NCBI GenBank assembly: GCA_963556495.2
Contig: OY747721.1
Coordinates: 33,760,349 to 33,824,348 of the forward strand
Direction: 5' to 3'
DNA: 64,000 nt
From: Valencia hispanica
Lineage: Eukaryota; Chordata; Actinopteri; Cyprinodontiformes; Valenciidae
The number at the start of each line of letters is the position of its first letter. Within the stretch, counting starts at the first letter, position 1. This document shows positions 35,101 to 47,100 of this stretch, piece after piece. Under the pieces are notes generated by a model. The model saw only the letters and a list, made by a program, of their open reading frames with translations. It did not search any database and was not told where the DNA came from. Position numbers and translations under genes: made by a program.

Positions 35101-38100
35101 CACCACCGTACCACATAACTGGCACTGGATAGAATATAGGTGATCAACACCAAGTCTGAGGCAGGAAGATAGCAAGGACCTTATAAAATTTCAAATAGAT
35201 TCAACCTTTATTACATTTTTGTATATCTGTGTGTTAAATATATGCAGTAAGAAAAGTATAGTTGAACATAGGTTGACAAATGTATTCCTTCTGCTTCCCT
35301 TCAGCCTGTTAAATCAAACATAATGTGAAAAGTGTCTGATACAGATGTTCTAGTGACTAGTTATTTTAAATCTGTAAAAGTTTTTCTCTGTTTTAAAAAA
35401 AAAATCTCTAGGAATCTAATAAAAAATGCTGCAATACCTATGCTGCATCAGCAGATAGCGATAAAGCTGCAGCTGAAATGAATAATAGTTTGTATGTCGA
35501 AACCATGTCGAATGGTTCGACATGGTTCCTACAGCTTTCCAGTTAAGGTTTCCATGACTTTTCCATAACTGCACCGACACCTGAGGAATTTGAGCTTGTT
35601 CAGGTGTACTGCCCCATCGGATTTTCGCAGCCCCATTGAGTTGCTAGACACTTGTTCACTGAAATTTAGTTTTTTTTACTTAAGTCAGTCCCCCATTTGC
35701 CAGCAGAGGGAGCTGCATGTAAAGTGACCCGCCCTAGCTCCTGTGTATCAGAACAGATTTCTCACCCACATTTAAAACGTCAAAAGTTAAACTCCATAGT
35801 TTACACTTAACATGTCTTGATTCTGCATCCTTTTGCAGCCATCTTAGATATTTGTCCATGAAAAGTCACGCATTGTTGAAATTACATTTCCCTGGCCTTT
35901 TGAACTCTATTTTAGCTCGCATTCGTCAAACTACTTTAGCATTAGCTCCATGAGCTACATTTAAGAGCCCCGGAGGAAGGCATGTCACCTGGCTGACTAA
36001 AAATGTAGAAGTCCCCGACTTCTATTTATTGATCCGTGTCTTCTTTATTTTGCATTATTTTTAAAAGTTCGAACATAGATTTTCTAAAATTCCAAAACTT
36101 TTCCAGAGCCTGGAAATTTGATTTTCAAAGTCCATAACTTTTTCCAGGTTTTTCATGACTGTAGGAACCCTGTTAACATATTTACCGGCAAATGCTATTG
36201 TTTTACAGTGGAATGCCACGTACAGTGGAAAGTCGCAGATTTTCCTGTGGAATTTTCAAGGAATACTGTAGACCTTAGCTTCTGCTGTACTGCTAAGACG
36301 CTTTCAACTGTGCGTTAAATGCACATTATTTGGTATTTAAACTATTAAAATAGGCAGTTATAAGCGCTTTCAGAGGGGATTCCTAGTGTTCGCAGAGTTC
36401 TGCTTTTCATAGGTGGTTATGGTCCCTAACTCCCGCGAATACTAGGAGTCCACTGTACTGTAAAAAACATCACCCTCTGCCAGACACTGTTAGCATCCTT
36501 AAAGTGATAGATCAAGCTCTTACTGCTATTGTAACAAATAGTAAGAATGGGATGCAGGTTGGGCATAAATAAAAAAGGTTGAAACTATTACATGACTAGA
36601 AAACAGATGAGTGGTTTGTAATATTGCTGCTGAGGTAAAAACGCAAGAAGACAGGGTTATTGTCTGATAGACCTCTATAATATACTTTAAAGTATACACT
36701 CTCTACTGGCTTTTAGATGGAATTCAGAAATAGTTTAATGGCTCTCCTCATTAGTGCACAAGTATACAACTTTCGGAACCTTCATATACAGATCTTCTTG
36801 ACAAGCTTTATAATCAGGGAGTTTCCGTCAGATCAATAAAATATTGCTTTCTAAATGGCTGCTTTGGCTTAAAGAACAATCCGATTCTCTCACAGTACAG
36901 TGTTTGGATCTACCCAAGTGGGTGGCCGCTTTCTTCAGCCATTCTCTACTGAAAGATTTCTCCACCCAAAAAAACTAAAGATTGATGACATTCCTTTCCT
37001 GTTTGCTGTGCAGCCCTACATGCGCAGAGTTTCAGGAGCCAATGAATGTATGAAATGGAGGAAGCGAGTCATCAGCGGCGTTTTCGGGTGATTATTGACC
37101 TTGTCGGTGCTGTGCTTGTTCGGTCTGGGGGGCAGCGCGTAGAAGTGGCAGATCGAGCCAGACAGGTTGTCCATCAAGCTCAACTCTCCCTCCATTGAGC
37201 CCTGGATGACCAGGGAGATCGAGTCAAACAGCAGTCTCCGCTGCACAAACTTGGATGTTGCAGGGAGAACAAGAGAGAGAGCAGAGGAGGAAAACAAAGA
37301 AAAAGACAAAGAATGGAAATGAGTGAAGGTGAAGACAGATATATAAATATAAAGACAGAAACATAGATAAATGATGGGGGGGATTACGAAGAAAGGAAAA
37401 AAATCTGATCAATCACGTGCAAAAACGAAGAATGCAACAAGCATCCAGGCAGAAGACTAGTTCACAAATGCAACTTAAACCTAATTCTGTAGATCAGTGT
37501 TTCCCAACCCAGGTCCTCAGGACACACTGCCCTGCATGTTTTAAATGTTTCTCAGCTTTAACACGCCTGCTTTGGATAACAGCTGTTCAGCACAAGCCTG
37601 TTAATCAGCCATCAATTGAAATCTGGTGTGCTGAAGCAGGAAAACATTTAAAACATGCAGGGCATTGGTGCCTTGAGGAGCAGGGTTAACAAAAAACACT
37701 GCCGTAGAGCTCACATGTGCTTCCCTTTAAACCCACAAGGGGGCAGTACAGCACTGGAGCAGAGCAGGTCTTCCAGGGGGGGAGAAGCAGAGGAGATTTT
37801 GGTGTAACGGCTCAGAGCAGCAGAGACAGATGGATAACATCTTAAAAGGGGAAAGATAACAATAGCAAGACCTCGATTTCCTATCCACCAAAAAGTTTCC
37901 CCTGCTGTCTGGAAATAGCTGTTAAAGTGAACAACAAGACCCGGGGTTGAGCTTTCCCATGGCACTGTGACCTGCCTCTGACTGGCATGCTGCCTTCAGG
38001 GACCAACCACACACACACACGAAAGAACACACATACACACTTAGAAAAATGTGGTAAGTGATGAGGACAAACTATAAACCAATCTGCTATGAGTCAGAAT

Positions 38101-41100
38101 GAGCAGAAAGTTCTTCTAAAATGAGTTGACAAATAACCCAGATGCTTTCAGGTGAATGAAAAAAACAACATACGTTAAAGAGATGGTAGTTCTTAGCTTA
38201 TCTCTACATGACGGATTATCGATTAAACCCACAACAGATTGTCACAGTCAGCATGGCAAGGGTATTCGCAAACATTTTCATCTTTTGTTAGGTTACTGCT
38301 ACGAACTTCTGTGTATTTGTTTTTTGAGATTTTATGTGTCAGTCAAACAAAGCAGTACATAGTTGAAAAGTAAAGAAAACATCTGTGTTTATTTTTAACA
38401 AAGAAGTGTGGCATGCATTTATATTCAATCCCCCTGAGCCAAAACTTTGTAGAACTCCCACTTCCTACAATTATAGCTGTGAGTCTTTAGGGGTATGTCT
38501 ACTAGATTTATAGTATCTAGAAATACTAGCATCTGACAGCCTGATCCTTGAAATCAGGCTGTCAATTGAAATTGTCCCAGTAAAACTATGTCCCCCTTGG
38601 TTTATTTACACATTGACATTAAAGTCAAGTTATGTCGACAACCACCTGCCATGTTCACCATTCCTTAGAGAGATTTTATGGTTAACTAATGGTTTAGTGA
38701 AAGTGGGATCTGACAATCAGACATGTATTCTCATGACTCGTTGCTGAGCCTGACTAAGATCTCGACTGTCAGGGAACCAATAAGCTTACTTTAATTGCCT
38801 AGTGCGATGCCTGCAATATAACATCCTTTCTCTCATCTGACGTCCTCCCCAAGCTGCTGCCTAGTGGCTGGTTGTGATCCGTTCATAGTCGGAACAGACA
38901 GGGGGCTGTGATGCGCCGCACCGTGTTGCGACTGTTATCAAACAAGATATCAAAGCGCAAGTGTAGCTTTACAGACAAACAGAGCTGGCATAGCTGGCAT
39001 AGCTGGCATATGTGTTTCTGTGTGTGACAAAAGTGGCGAAAGAACCCGTAGTTCCACATGTACACAAAAACTATAAAAATGCTATGCAAAGTGAGAGTTC
39101 ATCTATAAATTGACTGAGGACAAAGATGAAAACTAAAGACTGGAGTAGGCAATATTGTCTTTTTGATACTGCTACTTTTTACTTTTATTATTAAATGAAA
39201 AAATAAAATAACAGTTTTTTTCTCAGAGTATTATTTCAGATTTTTGTTTAATTTTTGTCCAGTATGACCTAAAAAGTGAACCCTTACTGGTACATTTTCT
39301 AACTCGAAGGAGTAATTATTTCTATTATTAATTAATTTCCAGAGATTTTAATGTCATTTTGTACTTGCAAAAGCCTATTTGAAGTTTGTTATTTAACTGA
39401 TTATTCTAACCACATGGAGAATGCACGCTTTAAATAGGTTAAAATCAAGTCTTGGGAGAGTCCTGAAAGTGTTTCAAGAGTGAGCCAAGTGTCCTGTTTT
39501 ATTGAAATCCAAATATGGTCAATCTATATTATGGTAACGCTAGAAATAAAAAGAGCACTGAAAGCAGCTATAAAATCATGTGCATGCAAGGTCTTGGAAG
39601 CAGATGGTGGTCCCTGACATCCAAGGTTTCTATTATTAGGCACAAAGAAAACAGTTATGTTTTGGGCATACATCTGTGTTATTTACCCCTTGATGCATTA
39701 CCATATTTAATTCCTAATATGTTTTGTTAGGAAACGAGACCTTAAAGCATGGGGCATCACTGATAATCTAGTGCCAAACTGCACAACCAGTCTTGCTTAT
39801 TTCAAAGGACGCACAGACCACAAAAAAGACAATTTACCTCTAGTTGGGGCTCTGCATATGAGGGGGGTTCTGCTCTGATGTCTACTGAGTCTCTGGTTAT
39901 ATCAGCAGTGGGAGAGTCCATAGGACATTCCCTCTCCTGCTCCATGTCCCCACCTCCGGTGGACCTCCAGGGGGAACCCCCCGAACTCGACCTATCCATG
40001 CCCAGGGCCAGAGGGTTGAGCTGAGGCGATCTTGAGGCCATGTCTGCTCCTTCCATTTGTAGCTCCAGGTTTAACTCTGCCTCCAGCTCTGCCTCCTCTT
40101 TGGCTTCCTTATTGCTCTCCTCTAAATGCTTCATCAGGACTGCGATGACCACGTTGACCAGGACAAACTGGGCGGTCAAAACGAAGGAGACGAAGTAGAG
40201 GGGCGACACCACGGTGTTGTAGCACGTCCCGGTGTCTTGTGCGCAGTCCCTCAGAGTGTCCTGCAAAAGGGCAATAAAACATGAGTAGGTCCCAAAAGCA
40301 GTTAGCAGTGTTGAAAAAGGTAAGGTTTATGTTCACTTTTTGTGATTATCCATTTTTATAAATGTAGACATAGCATTGTAATGATATTTTCTAAACAATT
40401 TGCAAGCATTTTCTTAATTTTAGCGGACTGATAATTGTCAATTTTTTACATTTGCAACCACAAACCTCAATGTACTTTTTTTGTGACAGACGAACACAAA
40501 CTAGTCCATAATTGTTAAGTGGAAGGAAAATGATGGAATACACCTATGTTTAAAGGCTGGGAAAAGGAACCATTTATTAGTGATGCATCTAATAATCCCA
40601 TGGTAACTCTGGAGGAGCTGCATCCACAGCTTAGAAGAGAATCTTTGAATGTGACCCCATTACTTTTGCAATTTATGGCCCTCTCCCACTAGTACCCACT
40701 CGACACGGATGCCTCAGCTCTACTTGACTCGACGCAGTTTAAGTTGTTTTCCATTACAATTGAGTACTAGCTCTAAATGGGTGGGGTATTCACAGCAGGG
40801 TCATCCAGATGCGTGCGACACAAACAAGCAAAAAAACGTCTGCACCTCGTCATTGGACCAAGGTGCCGTTTTAAGTATTCCTTAAAGCTCTGTAGTGTCT
40901 GATAACCCATAACATCTTGAGGTCTCATCCTGGACTTTCGAGTATATTCCCAAGGCAAGGCTATATGCTGGGAGGTTCAAAAATGCAAGGTAAAGAATGC
41001 CTGGTCAATGCCTAAGAATAGCAGAAGTGATAGTCTGAGGGGTGTCAAATATGCTAAAGTCGGGGCTGTATATTGGAGAATGCCAAAAATGGTACTGAAT

Positions 41101-44100
41101 GGGTGCAGTCTGAAGGCTACAAAAGAGTCTGCATTTATGGTTCTTTTGGGAATTCGTTTTACAATTTGACTTTCAGAATTCTCCCCGATTGTGTGCATTC
41201 CATGAAGGGCTTGTTTGCAATAATTCCTTCTTTATCCAGGTAAGTCTGTCTCAGAGTCTTCACTGAAACATTCTCACATAGAAACTTCACTGTTTGTACA
41301 CTTCAGCTCCAAGTACGCTCAGTCGCTGTTGAGTTTTTACAAATGGCGGAACTCCCCCCCGCACAGTCGTGTTTTACCCCCAACTCGGCACACTTGGAAA
41401 TCAATACTCTAGAACATGCAAAGTTGGTAGAGATATGCCGAGCTTTGATTTGTGGCTTTAATAACAACAAAAAGTGATTCCATCTACGGACATGTAGTCA
41501 AAAAAAACATGTAGTCAACTCAGGTTTGTAGCTGTAACATGGCAAATGCAAAAATGTTTAGGGGATATTAAGACTTTCACATAGCTATGTCAATGCTCTC
41601 TACCTTCTGAACACGGTGGTTCTAAATGTCTGGAACATAATGTAAGGTTTTCACCTTCATGATGCCGTTCCAGTTGTCGCCGGTGGAAACTCTGAAGAGC
41701 AACAGAAATGCCATCCCAAAGTTTCTGAAAGTGGCGTAGCGGCCCAGACCCTCACAGGGATGCAGCTCATCACAGACTGCAGAGAAACAGAGGAAGAAGA
41801 GCAGAGGAAGCGAGAAACATTAAGATCGCTGCATTCATGACTTTTCTTTGCAGTGAAATAATTACCATGATGCTGTTTTATTAATCGTAAGGCTCTGGGA
41901 CACAATTAGCGCGATCAATATGGTGTTTCAACAAAGGATTCTAGAAAGCAATTAAAATCAGGTAGATTAAACCCCGAGAGGGGAGAAGTGAAGACTCGGT
42001 GCATGCCTGCGCACTTTGAGCAGTGATCTAAAGTGAAACCCTTCACATCTAAGCGATCTGTTTAAATCGTGGACGTGTCCTTACTCAAGTCGCCAAACAG
42101 CTCGACTCCCAACGCAGCAAAGATGAAGAAGAGGAGCATGAAGAGTAGACCCAGATTCCCCACCTGCAGAGAGACAAACAGTGAGGGATGAGAGTGTTGG
42201 AGGACAAACAGTTGGGTAAATGTACTCCACTTCTTTCCATATGCCAAATGTTCAATGTTCCAAGTAGGAGATATTGGGTTCAAATTCCAAGCTAAGTTGG
42301 ATACCATATGGACCATGAGCTTGAAAATCCAATATGGTAGAAATACATTTATAGTATCTGTCCATTTGTATTTTATTAATTCACTCACCACTGATAGTAA
42401 TTTACAACTTCTGACAGTAATGATCTTTCTACAGTGTGTCAAATCATAACAGAGAAATAGATTTTTATTGCTGGTTTTATTATTGATGCTAACACTAGTT
42501 AGCCTGGTCATTTTGAGGTCTAATTTCCAATTTCCAGGACAAATGAACCACCTCTACTTGTTTATGGTTCACTGTCAGCAAATTCATTTTCTACTGGATA
42601 TTCTTCAGCTATTTTGCCCTGCTATAAAATCACTCTGTGTAAAATACCAGTAGCCTATCTGTTAACAATTTCTCATTTTAAAACCGTGTCTTCATCAGCT
42701 TTCCATCACAGTTCAGCATACAAACATTATTTTGCTTCATTTTTAACTTATAAGCCCTTCTTCCTTCGTGTCCAGTGTGGGCATTGGCTGCTGAGACTGT
42801 CCAACTGTCTAAACAGCGAATGAAATGCAAGTTCATTTACACGGCTTGAAAATGCGGCTTGAGAAGATGAAACACAGACACAACGCTACTTGACTCCCTT
42901 TGTTCACTGACGTTCTCTAACAAACCTCCCACTGTTTTGCTGTTGAAGAACATTGTGAACATATTAAATTACACCTGGGTGGACAACGTTCACTAACTGG
43001 ATTACATCTGAAGGAACTGGATTTTATTTAGGGGTATCAGGGGCTAAACACACGTGCCTGCCACACTATTATAAAACAACTCTTGTATATTTTTTCTTCT
43101 AGCTTACAACCATCCTCTGCTGTATGTAGGTATATCACATTAAATCCCAGTAAAAATCTTGCAAGGCACAGTATGGGACTCCAAAGCGTACCAGTTGACA
43201 TTATGTACTGTTCTTTATCACACTGGAACTACTGGCTCTAGCTGCATGAGGTATAAGTGATGCAAGATGGCTGCAGCCGTGTCTTAGTTATTTTGGCTTC
43301 AATCGTCCGGCGAGGAAACAAACAGTGACACAATGCCCATCTTAATGTAAGGCCTCACACAGAGGAAGCTGAGCAGCTGATAACAGATAAAAGCGACACA
43401 GACATAATGGTGAATTACAGTTTTGTTAAAAAGATGGGTTTGGGTAATGAAGAGGTCTTGGATCCGCTGTCAGTGCAAATTGGCAAGCAGCAACCTGATC
43501 ACACCCACATCACCTCCTGTTATTGCCTTTATTAATTCTGAACACTTCTGACAAGCTCTGGCAGAATGTAGCCTGGAACAGCACTCACTGTGACACCGTC
43601 TCTGTCTGAATGAAAACGACAGAGGTGCTATCAAAGAACGCTGGGAGCAGAGTGCGGCGTCTTTTTTTTCCTTCTAAATCCTAACTGTAGAAAGTTGCTC
43701 CAATTTACCAACTCTCTCACCCGGCAAAATCCACCCACCAGTGTTCCAAACAAAACCCCGAGCTGCACTCCCTTCCCCAGCCGCAGCAGGGGGAATGCTA
43801 ATGCAAATAGGGCTGCATACAGTCAGGGGGATAGACTGGTGGGAAAAGATGATGCAGTGAAATATAAAAATATGTACCGAATGAAAATGCTTCTGAGATG
43901 TAATTATACAGACAACAGCCGTGGGACGCATTGGAGTAAAAATCCACCCATGAACAAGAACAGACAAGATAGCAAATTCAATGGCTTTTAGGCATTCAGC
44001 AGAGACGCTTGTGTACCTGAGGCAAAGCTTGCATAACGGTGTCCAGCAAAGCTCTCATTCCAACCGCCATCTTCAGGAGCTTCAGCACTGCGGAGACACA

Positions 44101-47100
44101 CAGAATAAAAGCACAAAAAAGCATTCAAAACAAAGAGTCGTCAGTCTTATATAACTTAGGATGTTACATCAAAACTTCTGCACAGTTGAAAGGACTTTTC
44201 TAAAACCCTGTAATAACAAATAAATTGGGCAAGCGAATGAAGCGCTAGCATCTGAATTCTTCCAGTGAACTCGACATCCCATTCTTAAACCAAAGGGTTT
44301 TATGTGATTATTGGCCAACCCTTTGCAGCCATAACAGCTTCATCTCTTCTGGTAAGCCATCCCACAAGATTGTGTATTGTGGGTGTATCCATACAAGTGC
44401 ATTTGTGAGGTTAGACATTGATGGTGGGTGAAAAGCTCTGGCTGGGAATCTTCACTAACTGACTACAAAGGTATCTAACGGGTTGAGGACAGTCCGGTTT
44501 TTTGCTCATCCTTTTCTTTATGGACTTGCTTTGTGGTGTTCAGTCAAACTATTCCCACTCAGTTGGGAGCATTAGATTGTCTAACATGTCTTGGAATGTT
44601 GACGCACGATAAGTTACTTTAAGTGCCAGATCCTGAAAATCAGCCCACACCATTATCCCCTTCTGGAGTATGGCTAATATCTAGTCTTATTTCTGCTCTT
44701 GAGGGTACAGCCAATCACCACCAAGGAATATGAATGGCACTCCTCGACTGTCAAACACTAAGCAGTAGCGTAACAAGTACCATTGCACCTTGGTATTTCA
44801 TCTTCCCGAGCGGCCTTTTCTTTCAAATATTTTTGACATGCTGTTCAAAAAAAAATTCACGAATCAGCGGGTTATTATAAACAATTTGGAGTTTATTCCA
44901 CAGAAAAATACCCAAATAGTTAAATGGGTGGCCTACTGTTAAAAATATTCTGTGGATACTGATTTTCTTTTGTTCTATTATTGGTCAGCAGGATTCCTCA
45001 CTGTAAGGTTTAAGTCCTCAATAGAAGTTTTTCATTACTTTTTTTTCTCAAAACAAGGATTCATTTTACTGCTTGCGTGTTTGGCATCATTGTTCTGTTG
45101 GATCTTCCCGACCAAGGTGTTAATAGTTTTCAAATGTTCACTAGTTTTAATTTTTATTTAGTTTTGACTTTAGTCTTTCAATTCTATTTTGGCTTTAATT
45201 AGGGTTGTTTTTTTAACCATTTGTTAGTTTATTTTACATTTTTTGAAATAGCTTAGTTATAGTTAAGTTTTTATTAGTTTCAGTTATTGCTGTTGTCTTT
45301 TTAGTAATACAACTTATATACCCGGGAAAAGACTGAAAAAAATAAAATGTGTAACAAAATGCCAGGAAATGATTATAGTTTTTGACTTGTGGCAAGTATA
45401 AAAGATATACGGCAGAGTAATGTTAAAAAATTCTGTAAACACAATAACAGCACCTGTACATTAGAACGCCCAATGAATGCAGGTGGTATAGTTCTGATAA
45501 AACACTGAAACTGCCTGCCAACACCTAGCCAACACTGGAAAACAAAAGCCAAGCCATCGTGATTACAGTAATTCAATTTGATAATTTATGCACTTGTTCT
45601 GGCAGTAAGTGATTCTAAATTGGACTCTGGCACTCTTTCCCCAACCCTGGCTGACAAGACGCTAGGTGTGGATGGACAGCGGAAACACAGACCACTTGAC
45701 TGACGTATCTGCCATCTGTTGGCATAATGCGGTACAGCGAGTACAAAAAAATAAAACAACAACCAGAAAGTAGAAAGGAATTATTTGTTGATCAATAGTG
45801 GATGAAACTTGGCTGCAGAAAGAGACACCGTCCCCTTAAACAGCTCCAGTTCCCATTGTTATTATTTGCGGTTATATTGCAGTTGCAGTGTTGGTTAGCC
45901 ATGTTAGTTTTTTGTTGATATGAAGTGATCACTGCAGATGGTTGCTTCAGAATCCTCGTTCCAATTGTCTCCTCTGATCGCTTGCAGCCAAAGACGTCTT
46001 TTGTTTGCCTCAAAAGCGGTGCGAGTCGATGGAATTCTATAGAACTTTCCTGTTTTGTTGTTGTTATCAAAGCGATTTGTGCAACCAAAAGCACAGCAAG
46101 AGAGGATCCTGTCTCTTTTTGCAGCACGGCACGCACAGTAGAGCAGGGAGTCACGTAGACTGATAATCCCTCTGACCCATGAATGAGACACAGAAATAAT
46201 AACTAAGCAAATTTTCTAAATAAATTCCGTTAATTTTAGTTAGTTTTATGTACACTCAGTACAGTTTCAGTAGGTTTTCCTTTTGTTGCAAAGTCTCCTT
46301 TTTATTTCACTTAGCAAAACTGTTTTTCTTATTTTATTTCTAGCTCTCGTTACTTCATTAGTTTTCGTTGACGATAACAACCTTGCTCCCTACAGCATGT
46401 TGCCATTCAGATGCTTTCAAAACACTTTTCTATGGTGGTTTAAAATCTGGCAGGACTTTTTCTGTATTTGTAATTCTATCTTTTGGGAAACAAATCCCGA
46501 CCCAACTTAATGAAATACAACCAAAAAACATGACAAAGGCTTCACTATATTATACAGATGGCTGTAGACGCTCCATGTTCCACATCTCGTCTGACCGACT
46601 TCTTACATATTGCTTTAATTATTGCATCCTGCATCTTAACTTTCTAATCAGTGATAATTACCCTGTGAGAGTCTGTAAGACTTATTTTTGGACCAGTTCT
46701 TGTGTAATTCAACTCACATCCTCCTTTTCTTCTTTAGGAATGGCTTCCGGACAACCAGCTTCCCTTAGGGACCTTTTCTAATGAGGTTTCAGCGAATCAC
46801 AGTTGAATCAACTTAAGAATGATGCATGTGTAAAGTCTTTGTCTGACATTTTTTTTTCTCTTTCATAAGAATATCGCTTTCACATACTGCTTCTCTGTGA
46901 TTAGACATGGCACTACTTTTTTTGTCCTCCACTTTTCCACTTACCCTTTTTTTAAGCAAACTGCACCCACTGTACGGCTACGCTTGGGTTTTTGGCAACT
47001 GGCTCTTTTGAAGCTGCCAAAAAATAAAGAATTAGAAAGTAATTCTATTCTTGTGATAGACCACTACCAAGACGGGGTCAAAAAACAGTATTTCAATTTG

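Noticed and set aside
43674..43991. Overlapping open frames of about 97 residues on both strands
   Set aside because: No recognisable motif and no splice sites fitting the channel; judged intronic.
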